Part shown: in pieces, positions 57,113 to 64,000 of the stretch | Numbering within the stretch: position 1 is the first letter of the stretch | Layout: every line of letters starts with the position of its first letter | Source of the DNA: an uncultured Pseudomonadota bacterium | GTDB taxonomy: Bacteria; Myxococcota_A; UBA796; SXON01 | Direction: 5' to 3' | DNA length: 64,000 nucleotides | Assembly (NCBI GenBank): GCA_903875225.1 | Contig: CAIQVJ010000124.1 | Span: 1-64,000, forward strand | Made by a program: the position numbers and the translations under genes | The notes under the pieces: model-generated | Database searches by the model: none | What the model saw: only the letters and a program-made list of their open reading frames with translations | Told to the model about the DNA's origin: nothing

Positions 57113-58186
57113 CTACTCCGTCGGGGCCGCGGGCAGGGTCCACGCGCGACGAATCGTTGCCCCGCCGAGCACCTCGTCGCCCACGTAGAGCACGACCGCC
57201 TGGCCCGGGGCCGCCGCGCGCGCGGGGGCCACGAACCGCACGCGGATTCCGTCCCCCACTTCGTCGACCTCGCAGGGGATGCGCGCGCCGCGGTGCCGCA
57301 CCCGGGCCTCCACGGACTCACCCGGCTCCGGCCGACGAATCCAGTGCACCCCCGCAGCGTCCAGGCCCACGTGCTCGAGCCGCTCGGCGGGCCCGACGAC
57401 CACGCGTCGCAGGTCCGCATCGATGCTGAGCACGTAGAGCGGCTCTGCAGCGGCGATTCCGAGCCCACGCCGCTGCCCGACGGTGAACCGGTGGAATGCG
57501 TCGTGCCGACCGAGCACCTCGCCGGCTTCCGTGACGATCTCGCCCGAGTCGTCCCCCGGGCTGTGCTCTGCGACGAACCGCGCGTGGTCGTCGTCCGGGA
57601 TGAAGCACACCTCCATCGACTCCGGCTTGCGAGCCGTGCGAAGGCCCATCCTCTCTGCGTGGGCGCGGACCTCCGGCTTCGTCATCCCGCCCAGTGGAAA
57701 CCGCGTGCGCTCGAGGGCCTCGGGCCGGATCGGGTAGAGGAAGTAGGACTGGTCCTTGTCGCGGTCGACCGCGGTGTAGAGCCTGCCCCCCTCGACGCGC
57801 GCGTAGTGTCCGGTGGCAAGCGCGTCTGCGCCGAGGGCACGGGCACGGGCCATGAGGATGTCGAACTTGAGGATCCCGTTGCAGCGGACACAGGGGTTGG
57901 GCGTGAGGCCCTTCCGGTAGCTCGCCACGAAGTCGTCCATGACCGCCCGCTTGAACGCCTCCTCCAGGTTCAGGACGTAGAAGGGGATGCCGAGCCGTGC
58001 GGCGACGGAGCGCGCATCCAGCGCATCGTCCAGCCCGCAACAGTGCTTGCCGTCCGCGCCCCCCCCTGCGGGCGGTGCATCGTGCAGCTTCATGTGGACG
58101 CCGATCACGTCGTGCCCGGCCTCCACCAGGAGTCCGGCTGCCACCGAGGAGTCCACGCCTCCGCTCATTGCCGTCACGATCCGCAT
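57113..58186 (-). CDS. mnmA: tRNA-specific 2-thiouridylase MnmA
   Basis: 357 residues, normal length. PP-loop SGGVDSS at about 8-14, the first catalytic Cys in NPCVRCN and second in MEVCFIPDD, plus ATGHYARVEGG and FTVGQRRGLGIA. Thiolates U34 of tRNA Lys, Glu and Gln using sulphur relayed from a persulphide carrier. CxxC-like CCG after GGADGKH is an extra Cys pair. Divergent from the multiheme cytochrome gene across 49 nt. Confidence 0.95.
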   Translation of the reverse strand: MRIVTAMSGGVDSSVAAGLLVEAGHDVIGVHMKLHDAPPAGGGADGKHCCGLDDALDARSVAARLGIPFYVLNLEEAFKRAVMDDFVASYRKGLTPNPCVRCNGILKFDILMARARALGADALATGHYARVEGGRLYTAVDRDKDQSYFLYPIRPEALERTRFPLGGMTKPEVRAHAERMGLRTARKPESMEVCFIPDDDHARFVAEHSPGDDSGEIVTEAGEVLGRHDAFHRFTVGQRRGLGIAAAEPLYVLSIDADLRRVVVGPAERLEHVGLDAAGVHWIRRPEPGESVEARVRHRGARIPCEVDEVGDGIRVRFVAPARAAAPGQAVVLYVGDEVLGGATIRRAWTLPAAPTE

Positions 58187-58235
58187 GCACGCGTCTACCC
58201 TGTCACGGGGCCGGCCGGGATAGACCCGCCACTCC

Positions 58236-59438
58236 ATGAGCTCCACCACCCGCTTCGCGCTCGTCACCACAGCGGCGATCGCCGCGATCGGCATCGCCCT
58301 CGCGCGGGGCAAGACCGTGCCCGCGGAGGAGGAGCCCACACAGCCAGCGCCCGAGGCCCCCACCGTAGCGGTCAGCGCCGCCCCTCCACCCGCACCGCGC
58401 CTCTTCCCCTCGCCCCTCCCCATCCCCATCGACGTGCTGCCCGCCGGACTCGCATCGCTCTCCGCGCAGGGGTGCAACGCCTGCCATGCAGCCGCCCACG
58501 ACACGTGGGCCACCTCCAGGCACGGCTCCGCCTGGACCGATCCGGTCTTCCAGGCCGCCATGGCGAGCGTCGGCGACAGCACGCTCTGCCAGTCCTGCCA
58601 CCTCCCGATCCAGAACCAGCACGCACGAATCGCCAACGGGTACGTGGACGGCGCGATCTCCCGCCCGCAGCTCGTGCAAAACGAGGCCTTTGACGCCGGC
58701 TTGCGCGCCGAGGGGGTGACCTGCGTTGCCTGCCATGTCCGCACCCTTCCGGATGGCAGCGCGACGGTGCTCGGAACCCACGCGGCGAGCAACAGCCCGC
58801 ACTCGGTGACCGTGACTACCGAGCTCCAAACCCCGGAGTTCTGCGCGACCTGCCACGAGGTCACCTGGCCCGGGGCCGACCAGCCCTACTATGCCACCTA
58901 CTCGGAATGGAAGGCGTCCGGGTGGGCGACAGCGGGTGCCACGTGCCAGACGTGCCACATGGCGCCCACGACGGGTGCGCGGGTGCCCGGCAGCAATGGG
59001 GCAGGCCCCGCTCACACGTTCGCTGCCGATCCTTCACGCGCGCTCACCGCGCTCGTCCGGATGCCGGGGACGATCCACCGCAACGAGCCCTTCGATCTCT
59101 CGCTCACGCTCCAGAACACCGGCGCCGGTCACTCGCTGCCCACCGGCAATCCCGGCAAGGCCGCCATCGTCACCGTCGTGCTCCTCGACGGCGCCGGCAA
59201 GGAGCTGGCCCCGGCGTGGTCGCAGACCTTCGCGCGTACGGTGGACGCCGTCGCGCCGTACAAGACCACGGCAGACACCCGCATCGCGGCCGGCGGTCAG
59301 GCTGCAGCGACGCACCGGTACACACCCTCGGTCAAGGGCGCCCCGGGGCTCGGGTTCGCCGAGGTCCGGCTCACTCTCGGCAAGCTGCCGTCGGTCCGCA
59401 CCTACGTACTCACACGAGTGCCTGTCTCCGTAGAGTAG
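58236..59438 (+). CDS. exported pentaheme cytochrome c
   Basis: 400 residues. N-terminal signal anchor (FALVTTAAIAAIGIALA) and Pro/Ala linker, then five CxxCH heme sites: CNACH, CQSCH, CVACH, CATCH and CQTCH between about residues 80 and 245. The arrangement resembles the cytochrome c554/hydroxylamine-oxidoreductase-like family. The last 130 residues form a beta-sandwich (EPFDLSLTLQNTGAGHSLPT) not found in simple c554. Likely periplasmic electron carrier or nitrogen-oxide or sulphur redox enzyme; partner unknown. Confidence 0.88.
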   Translation: MSSTTRFALVTTAAIAAIGIALARGKTVPAEEEPTQPAPEAPTVAVSAAPPPAPRLFPSPLPIPIDVLPAGLASLSAQGCNACHAAAHDTWATSRHGSAWTDPVFQAAMASVGDSTLCQSCHLPIQNQHARIANGYVDGAISRPQLVQNEAFDAGLRAEGVTCVACHVRTLPDGSATVLGTHAASNSPHSVTVTTELQTPEFCATCHEVTWPGADQPYYATYSEWKASGWATAGATCQTCHMAPTTGARVPGSNGAGPAHTFAADPSRALTALVRMPGTIHRNEPFDLSLTLQNTGAGHSLPTGNPGKAAIVTVVLLDGAGKELAPAWSQTFARTVDAVAPYKTTADTRIAAGGQAAATHRYTPSVKGAPGLGFAEVRLTLGKLPSVRTYVLTRVPVSVE

Positions 59439-59460
59439 GCGCACACCGGCCCACCAGAAA

Positions 59461-59490
59461 TGAAAGAGCCCCGGTCCGAAGACCGGGGCT
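59461..59490 (-). terminator. UUCG-loop terminator of small lipoprotein gene
   Basis: On the minus strand AGCCCCGGTC-TTCG-GACCGGGGCT (10-bp stem with C(UUCG)G loop at 59467-59490) is followed by CTTTCATTTC, about 42 nt after the stop of the 36-residue lipoprotein. It may also stop the cytochrome transcript from the other side. Confidence 0.75.
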
Positions 59491-59531
59491 CCGTGAAGCG
59501 ACGCCCCGCCGAGACGGGGGGCCGCGGCGCA

Positions 59532-59642
59532 TTACTGCGCTGCGGTGTCGTCGGTGCTGTCCTTCGAGCCGGTGCAGGCGACAACCTGCGAGGCGAGAGC
59601 GAAGGCAGCGAGAAGGGCGATCAGGATCTTGAAGGTGTTCAT
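59532..59642 (-). CDS. 36-residue lipoprotein
   Basis: 36 residues: MNTFKILIALLAAFALASQ, then VVAC lipobox (Cys 23) and a 13-residue mature peptide TGSKDSTDDTAAQ. GAGGAG precedes the ATG by 6-7 nt, a TAA stop is followed by a strong terminator and the promoter is the best -35/-10 pair in the window. This combination marks a real, probably highly expressed gene, comparable in design to Lpp-like or entericidin-like small lipoproteins, although without their sequences. Likely an abundant outer-membrane component. Confidence 0.8.
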   Translation of the reverse strand: MNTFKILIALLAAFALASQVVACTGSKDSTDDTAAQ

Positions 59643-59716
59643 GGGGGGTCTCCTCTGGAATCAACCCGGAAGACGCCGGGCGCGTGCGTCAGCCTGGGAC
59701 GAGCAGACGCGAACGC

Positions 59717-59745
59717 AAATTAGCAGTGTGGATCAGCCATGTCAA
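59717..59745 (-). promoter_or_regulatory. consensus promoter of small lipoprotein gene
   Basis: TTGACA (59740-59745) and TAATTT (59717-59722) with 17-nt spacing on the minus strand; leader about 68 nt. The TTGACA is one arm of an inverted repeat TGTCAA-N9-TTGACA (59740-59760) that could bind a regulator. Confidence 0.7.
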
Positions 59746-59784
59746 TCCATTTTTTTGACACCGCTCCCGCTGCAGGCAGGCCGC

Positions 59785-60288
59785 TCACCCCCACCCCGGG
59801 ACCAGCTCCCCTCGCACCACGGCAGCGACCACGACCTCGCCCTCGGCAGTGTACGCGTGGCTCACGGTCCCGTCGTTCCGCACGCGGTCGCCGGGGCCTT
59901 CCCGGTGTCCGTCGACAAACCGCATCGTGCCCTGCAGGACGACATACTCCTCGGTCCCGGAGTGGGTGTGCAGGGGAAACCCGAAGCCCGCGGGGATCCG
60001 CACCAGACCTACGTCTGCGCCCGCGGTCGCCGGCCCGCCCCCGAGATGGAAGGCCATCACCCCGGGAAAGGGGGTCGCGCTCCACTCGTCTCCCCTCCCC
60101 GACCGATCGAATTCCTCCTGCACCCGCTCCTCGTCGAGGTCCCAGAGCGCGGCGACCCTCCCCCGCCAGGGCTCCCAGCCGGGCTTCACGGCGCTCTTCA
60201 GCACCCGCTCGCGCAGCCCCGGACCGGGGGTGACCCGCACTCCGGAGACCAGCACCTCGAGCACGTCCACGGGGATCTTCCGACTCAT
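59785..60288 (-). CDS. cupin protein coupled to ECF sigma (ChrR-like, no zinc motif)
   Basis: 167 residues, ATG overlapping the sigma factor stop as ATGA. The C-terminal cupin (about 75-165) has the metal pattern FPLHTHSGTEEYVVLQGTM and a second conserved His in SHAYTAEGE. The N-terminal 70 residues are helical but lack the HxxxCxxC motif of zinc anti-sigma proteins such as ChrR. By position it should control the sigma factor, perhaps sensing a metal or oxidant through the cupin site, but the missing zinc motif makes the anti-sigma role an inference. Confidence 0.75.
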   Translation of the reverse strand: MSRKIPVDVLEVLVSGVRVTPGPGLRERVLKSAVKPGWEPWRGRVAALWDLDEERVQEEFDRSGRGDEWSATPFPGVMAFHLGGGPATAGADVGLVRIPAGFGFPLHTHSGTEEYVVLQGTMRFVDGHREGPGDRVRNDGTVSHAYTAEGEVVVAAVVRGELVPGWG

Positions 60289-60812
60289 CGCACCACCCCG
60301 AGGTCCGCGCGGAGCCTGGCCAGTCCGGCGGCCATCCTCGACTTGACCGTCCCGAGGGGGATCTGCAGCCGCTCCGCGATCTCCGAGCTCGACAGGCCGT
60401 CGAAATAGGCACACTCCATCACGGCCCGCTGGTCGGCCGGGAGCCGCAGCAGGGCCATGCGGAGTCGCCCGTGGTCCCCACCGTCTGGGGCTTCGGCCTC
60501 GCTCGGACGATGGGAGTAGCGCTCGTCCAGGACGGTCGCCCGGGCCCGGCCCGGTGACTTGCACCTGTCCAGGGCGCGGGATCGCATCCGAGTGACCAGC
60601 CAGGCTCGCACACCGCCCCGCGCGGGATCGAAGTCCCCCGCCCGCCGCCACGCCTCTACGAACACGTCATGCAGCAGATCCTCGGCCTCGAGCGGGTCCT
60701 TGAGGATGCGGGTGCCCACCGCGAGGAGCAGCGTGGCGAACCGGTCGTACAGCTCGGCGAGCGCGGACTCCCGACCGGCGACCAGCTCAGCGACGAGGCC
60801 AGCGTCGTCCAT
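60285..60812 (-). CDS. ECF-type RNA polymerase sigma factor
   Basis: 175 residues from ATG 60812; a GTG at about 60860 is an alternative. Region 2 (LAELYDRFATLLLAVGTRIL, EDLLHDVFVEAWRRAGDFDP, RAWLVTRMRSRALDRCKS) and region 4 (LPADQRAVMECAYFDGLSSS, EIAERLQIPLGTVKSRMAAG) are clear, joined by a charged linker. Coupled to the cupin gene in the arrangement of RpoE-ChrR-type systems that respond to oxidative stress. The 267-nt gap upstream (60813-61079) contains small palindromes (see separate entry) but no gene I support. Confidence 0.9.
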   Translation of the reverse strand: MDDAGLVAELVAGRESALAELYDRFATLLLAVGTRILKDPLEAEDLLHDVFVEAWRRAGDFDPARGGVRAWLVTRMRSRALDRCKSPGRARATVLDERYSHRPSEAEAPDGGDHGRLRMALLRLPADQRAVMECAYFDGLSSSEIAERLQIPLGTVKSRMAAGLARLRADLGVVR

Positions 60813-61008
60813 CCCCGAGAGCGGCGTGCGGAGGGGGAGTCGCGGCGGGCGGGTCACCCGGGCCCGGTAGCAGACTGACCGCGGCCACGCCAACGCCCGT
60901 GCAGGCGGTGTCGGCGCGGAGCTGCGAGGAACCAGCATGACAGGCTTACGAGCGCCAGGGCGGAACGGATCACCCGGGGCAGCGACGAGGCGGCGTACTG
61001 GCGGCGCG

Positions 61009-61043
61009 CTCGCCCGGGCGAGGCCGACGACCCTGCGGTCGTC
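61009..61043. other. dyads downstream of YceI-like gene
   Basis: CTCGCCCGGGCGAG (61009-61022) and GACGACC-CTGC-GGTCGTC (61026-61043) are perfect inverted repeats 37-70 nt after the minus-strand YceI-like stop. They may end that transcript or serve as regulator sites upstream of the sigma gene. The rest of 60813-61079 shows nothing else I can support. Confidence 0.35.
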
Positions 61044-61079
61044 CCGCCGCTGGATCCCTGCGCGGCGGGCCTGCCGCGG

Positions 61080-61715
61080 CTATCCGGGCGGGGTCGCCTG
61101 GAACTCGGCCCGGATCAACACGCCGTCAGCGATGAGATCGTCGGCCTTCCCCGGATAGACGATGCCGAAGTCCTGCCGTTGGATGCTGAACTCCGTGCGC
61201 GCCGACACGCCGGCGGCGCTCGTCTCGATCACCGCGGGGATCTGGATGTGGCGCGTGATGCCGTGGATCGTCAGGTCACCCTCCACCGTGTGGCTGGCTC
61301 CGACGAGCGCAGTGCCGGCCGGGGCGCCGGGGCGGATGGCCGTGCTCTCGAACGTGGCCCTGGGAAGGTTGGCGGCGTCGAAGAAGTCGGCCGACTGAAG
61401 GTGGGCATCCAGCTTGGGGGTGTCGGTCTTGAGCGAGGCGATCTGCACCTCGGCGCGAACACCCGCGAGCACGCCGCTTGCGAACTGCACGGAGAAGCTC
61501 TGCTGGCCGAACACGGCGTCATGGCTCCGCGTGACCTTGGCCGCGTGGAACCCGATGCTGCCGGTGGCGCTCGACCAGGGCGCATCGGGCTGCGCGGAAG
61601 CCGCCGCCGCCGGCGCCCCCGTCGGCGCGGAAGGCGGAACGTCGGTGATGACCGCGGCGGCCTTGTCCCGGGCGGGGTCCGGGCAGCCGGCGAGGAGGAG
61701 CAGGGTGAGGAGCAT
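61080..61715 (-). CDS. YceI-family lipoprotein
   Basis: 211 residues. Signal MLLTLLLLAGC, one of the shortest and uncharged, then Ala/Pro linker. YceI lipocalin-like domain about 45-211: GSIGFHAAKVTRSHDAVFGQ, VQIASLKTDTPKLDAHLQSA, FFDAANLPRATFESTAI, VEGDLTIHGITRHIQIPAV and the end ADDLIADGVLIRAEF are all typical. The family binds isoprenoid lipids such as polyprenyl quinones. YceI genes are often under ECF control, matching the adjacent sigma factor. Confidence 0.9.
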   Translation of the reverse strand: MLLTLLLLAGCPDPARDKAAAVITDVPPSAPTGAPAAAASAQPDAPWSSATGSIGFHAAKVTRSHDAVFGQQSFSVQFASGVLAGVRAEVQIASLKTDTPKLDAHLQSADFFDAANLPRATFESTAIRPGAPAGTALVGASHTVEGDLTIHGITRHIQIPAVIETSAAGVSARTEFSIQRQDFGIVYPGKADDLIADGVLIRAEFQATPPG

Positions 61716-61813
61716 CCAGCGACCCTAAGCACGCCGGGGGCGAGCAGCAGCACGGCACTGCTGCGCCGGTGCGGACGGTCACAGACCGGGCGCACGCAGC
61801 GGGCCGGCCACCC

Positions 61814-62761
61814 TCATCCCACGTCGATGACGATCTTGCCGACCGCGCGGCCGCTCATGGAGCGCTCCCAGGCGGCACCCAACTGCTCGAGCGGGAACCG
61901 GGAGTCGATGACGACCTGGAGCTTGCCCGCCGCATACAGCCCGTCGAGGAGCGCGAGATCCGCCGCGTTGCTCTTCAGCATGACCACCTTCACCTGCTTT
62001 CTGGTGAACGGATTTAGCGCCGAACGGAGCAGGGTGGCGGGCCCGGGCAGGCAGGTGACGTAGACACCCTTCGGGCCGAGCCGCGGAAGGAACGGGCCAG
62101 GATCGCTCGCCACGCAGTCGAGCACGATGTCGAAGGGCGGCAGTCCGGCGTAGGCGTCTGCCTTCGCGTAGTCGACCACGGCGCTTGCCCCCAGGCGGCG
62201 CACCCGGTCGGCGTTCTTCGCGCTGCACACCGCCACCACCGTAGCCCCCGCCGCCCGCGCGATCTGCAGCCCGAAGTGACCGACCCCGCCGGACGCCCCG
62301 ACGACCAGCACGCGCTGGTTGGAGCCCTCGAGCGTGAGCCCCGCGAGGTCCCGCAGCGCCTGCAGCGCTGTCATGCCCGCGAGCGGCATCGCCGCAGCCT
62401 CGGCGAACGCGAGCCCTTCGGGCATCGTGGTCACCTCCGCAACTCCCACCACGGCGTACTCAGCGGCGCCGGCGCCGGTTCCCTCGGCGATCCGGGCATG
62501 CACGCGCGCGCCAGGGGCGAACCCCTGGACGCCCGGCCCGGCCTGCTCCACGATTCCCGCCACGTCGTAGGTGGGTACCGCAGGAAATTTCGCCGGCATG
62601 ATGAGCCGATAGGCGCCGGAGGCCCGCTTCCAGTCGATCGGGTTCACGCTGCACGCCATCACACGCACGAGCACCTGGCCAGGGCCCGGCACGGGCTTCG
62701 GCAGCTCCACAAGGCGCAGGACACCGGCGTTTCCGTAGGTCGAGTAGCTCATCGCACGCAT
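61814..62761 (-). CDS. zinc-less MDR-family NAD(P)H:quinone reductase-like enzyme
   Basis: 315 residues. N-terminal GroES-like domain (RVMACSVNPIDWKRASG, PTYDVAGIVEQAGPGVQGF) and Rossmann domain with VLVVGASGGVGHFGLQIARA. No structural or catalytic zinc Cys cluster, as in quinone oxidoreductases. Reduces quinones or enones with NAD(P)H. GGAG precedes ATG 62761 by 7 nt. Monocistronic as far as seen; the 98-nt gap to the YceI gene shows no feature. Confidence 0.88.
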   Translation of the reverse strand: MRAMSYSTYGNAGVLRLVELPKPVPGPGQVLVRVMACSVNPIDWKRASGAYRLIMPAKFPAVPTYDVAGIVEQAGPGVQGFAPGARVHARIAEGTGAGAAEYAVVGVAEVTTMPEGLAFAEAAAMPLAGMTALQALRDLAGLTLEGSNQRVLVVGASGGVGHFGLQIARAAGATVVAVCSAKNADRVRRLGASAVVDYAKADAYAGLPPFDIVLDCVASDPGPFLPRLGPKGVYVTCLPGPATLLRSALNPFTRKQVKVVMLKSNAADLALLDGLYAAGKLQVVIDSRFPLEQLGAAWERSMSGRAVGKIVIDVG

Positions 62762-62830
62762 CGCAGGCTCCGGGGAGGACCAACGTATGCACGGAGTGGG
62801 GCACGTCTGCGGGCGACGTCCACCCGCCCG

Positions 62831-64000
62831 TCAGTCCAGCCCGAACTCCTCCGCCGCCGACTTGAGCTCCACCCGGGGCTGCTCCTCCTTCAGCAGCAGG
62901 AACGATCCCATCACCAGCACGTCCATCTCGGTGCGCATGAAGCAGCGCCAGCCATCCGCCGGCGAGCACACCATCGGTTCGCCACGCACGTTCATGCTCG
63001 TGTTGATCAGCACGGGCACGCCCGTCGCCTGCCCGAACTTCGCGATCAGGTCGTAGTACAGCGGATCCTGCTCCCGGGAGACCGTCTGGATGCGCGCGGA
63101 GTTGTCCACGTGCGTGATCGCCGGCAGCGCGGGCTTGCCTTCCGCCACGGGCGCCACGAGCAGCATGTACGGCGAGGGCCGATCCAGCTGGAACCACTCG
63201 CTCACCTGCTCCTCCAGCACGGAGGGCGCGAACGGGCGGAAGCCCTCCCGCATCTTGATCTTGCGGTTGATGGTGTCGCGCATCTCGGGGTCGCGTGGAT
63301 CCCCGAGGATGCTGCGATGTCCGAGCGCCCGAGGCCCCCACTCCATCCGCCCGTGGAACCACCCCACGACCTTTCCGGCCGCGAGCAGGTCGACAGTGCG
63401 GGAGAGCAGCGCCTCCCGGTCCAGCTTCAGGTACTTCGCGCTCTGCCCGTCGAGCAGCTCCTGGACCTCCTCGTCCGAATAGCCCGGTCCCAGGTACACG
63501 CTCGGCAGGCGCGGGAGCCGCGGCTTCTTCAGGAGCCCGTTCCAGGCCCAGAGCGCCGCGCCCATCGCCCCGCCGGCATCACCCGCAGAAGGCTGGATGA
63601 ACAGGTCCTCGACCGGTGCTCGCCGAAGGATCTCTCCGTTCGCGACGCAGTTGAGCGCCACGCCGCCGGCCAGGCACAGCTTCGGCAGGCCCGTGGTCGT
63701 GACCACGTGCGTCGCCAACGCGACCATCGTGTCGTCCACGACCACCTGCAGCGAGCGCGCGACGTCCTTGTGGAACTGGGCCAGCTCCGCGTGCTCGAGC
63801 GGTCGGGCGGGCTGGCCCATCAGCGACTCGAACGCCGGCGTGTACATGCGCTCGCCGGCGTCGAAGTCGAAGTACTTCATGTCCAGGCGAAAACTTCCAT
63901 CGTCGCGCACGGTGATCATCTTGCGTATGGCATCGACGTAGAGCGGCTGGCCGTAGGGCGCGAGCCCCATGACCTTGTACTCGGCCGAGTTGATCTTGAA
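62831..64000 (-). CDS. carbamoyltransferase (NodU/CmcH family), N-terminus beyond window
   Basis: 389 codons visible, open at the right edge. Reads FKINSAEYKVMGLAPYG at the edge, the conserved junction between the Kae1-like domain and the rest of the family. CLAGGVALNCVANGEILRRA and SAGDAGGAMGAALWAWNGLL complete the Kae1-like part, and the YrdC-like C-terminal domain contains GWFHGRMEWGPRALGHRSIL, LGDPRDP and NVRGEPMVCSPADG. It O-carbamoylates a sugar or natural product with carbamoyl phosphate and ATP. Adjacent EPS genes suggest a polysaccharide substrate, by inference. About 180-200 residues are missing. Confidence 0.9.
   Translation of the reverse strand, partial: FKINSAEYKVMGLAPYGQPLYVDAIRKMITVRDDGSFRLDMKYFDFDAGERMYTPAFESLMGQPARPLEHAELAQFHKDVARSLQVVVDDTMVALATHVVTTTGLPKLCLAGGVALNCVANGEILRRAPVEDLFIQPSAGDAGGAMGAALWAWNGLLKKPRLPRLPSVYLGPGYSDEEVQELLDGQSAKYLKLDREALLSRTVDLLAAGKVVGWFHGRMEWGPRALGHRSILGDPRDPEMRDTINRKIKMREGFRPFAPSVLEEQVSEWFQLDRPSPYMLLVAPVAEGKPALPAITHVDNSARIQTVSREQDPLYYDLIAKFGQATGVPVLINTSMNVRGEPMVCSPADGWRCFMRTEMDVLVMGSFLLLKEEQPRVELKSAAEEFGLD

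Noticed and set aside
60937..61158. Plus-strand 73-codon frame with GAGGA before its ATG
   Set aside because: Most of it is antisense to the YceI gene and its product is Arg-rich low complexity.
1..64000. tRNA, rRNA, insertion sequences, integrases or attachment sites
   Set aside because: Looked for cloverleaf-like segments, transposase motifs and terminal inverted repeats by eye and found none that could be supported.

Overview
Organism and general character. The window is very GC-rich and densely packed, with no intergenic gap above about 270 bp. It looks like chromosome of a delta-proteobacterial (Myxococcota-like) bacterium. The main clues are a Ser/Thr kinase with the HRDVSPSN catalytic loop and PEGA repeats, about eighteen lipoproteins with very short signal peptides and Asp/Ser/Thr-rich linkers (DTDSDADTD type), FG-GAP and MopE-like secreted proteins, a Tgl/PilF-like TPR lipoprotein and a lone microcompartment shell gene. 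I see no tRNA, rRNA, CRISPR array, transposase or integrase. This assignment is inference from gene content, not from a marker gene.

Layout. 1-2740: minus-strand group of a phage-tail-like small protein, a pectate-lyase-fold protein and a truncated lipoprotein behind an AT-rich promoter. 2800-7400: short lipoprotein, fatty acid hydroxylase/sterol desaturase, then a FadR-type regulator with a palindromic operator leading a four-gene, ATGA/GTGA-coupled operon that ends in a GMC oxidoreductase. 7400-12920: MFS transporter, DUF1499 lipoprotein, ABC exporter, two-part radical SAM protein and a possible tiny peptide gene in front of it. 12920-20330: kinase with PEGA repeats and its small lipoprotein, a second radical SAM protein, long-chain acyl-CoA synthetase, beta-propeller protein, PPP-family phosphatase. 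20420-28380: alpha-2-macroglobulin and penicillin-binding protein 1C, the classic periplasmic pair. 28390-42650: mostly cell-surface proteins (two huge propeller lipoproteins, CotH, FG-GAP lipoprotein with a CTG start) plus NUDIX hydrolase, BMC shell protein, alpha/beta hydrolase, aminopeptidase P. 42690-48820: ftsB, mtnP, TPR lipoprotein, RodZ-like protein, recO and two lipoproteins as one minus-strand run. 48895-53894: exopolysaccharide export and priming genes (sugar transferase, Wza, Wzc/BY-kinase, HEAT lipoprotein). 53910-58186: cysteine-less radical SAM-like protein, solitary E2-type acyltransferase, M24 protein, RNase III, MnmA. 58236-64000: pentaheme cytochrome c, strongly expressed-looking 36-residue lipoprotein, ECF sigma with cupin partner, YceI lipoprotein, quinone-reductase-like enzyme, truncated carbamoyltransferase.

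How it works together. Three themes recur. First, envelope and surface building (EPS export, A2M/PbpC, lipoproteins, RodZ-like, FtsB). Second, lipid chemistry (hydroxylase, GMC oxidase, acyl-CoA synthetase, NUDT19-like hydrolase, FadR regulator). Third, translational coupling through 4-nt NTGA stop/start overlaps using all four start codons, together with several promoters whose -10 box lies only 6-8 nt before the start codon, implying leaderless mRNAs. The most unusual items are the radical SAM/peptide/exporter arrangement near 9.3-12.9 kb, the orphan BMC shell gene coupled to a CTG-initiated lipoprotein at 34.5-36.1 kb, and the solitary acyltransferase/degenerate radical SAM pair at 53.9-55.6 kb.
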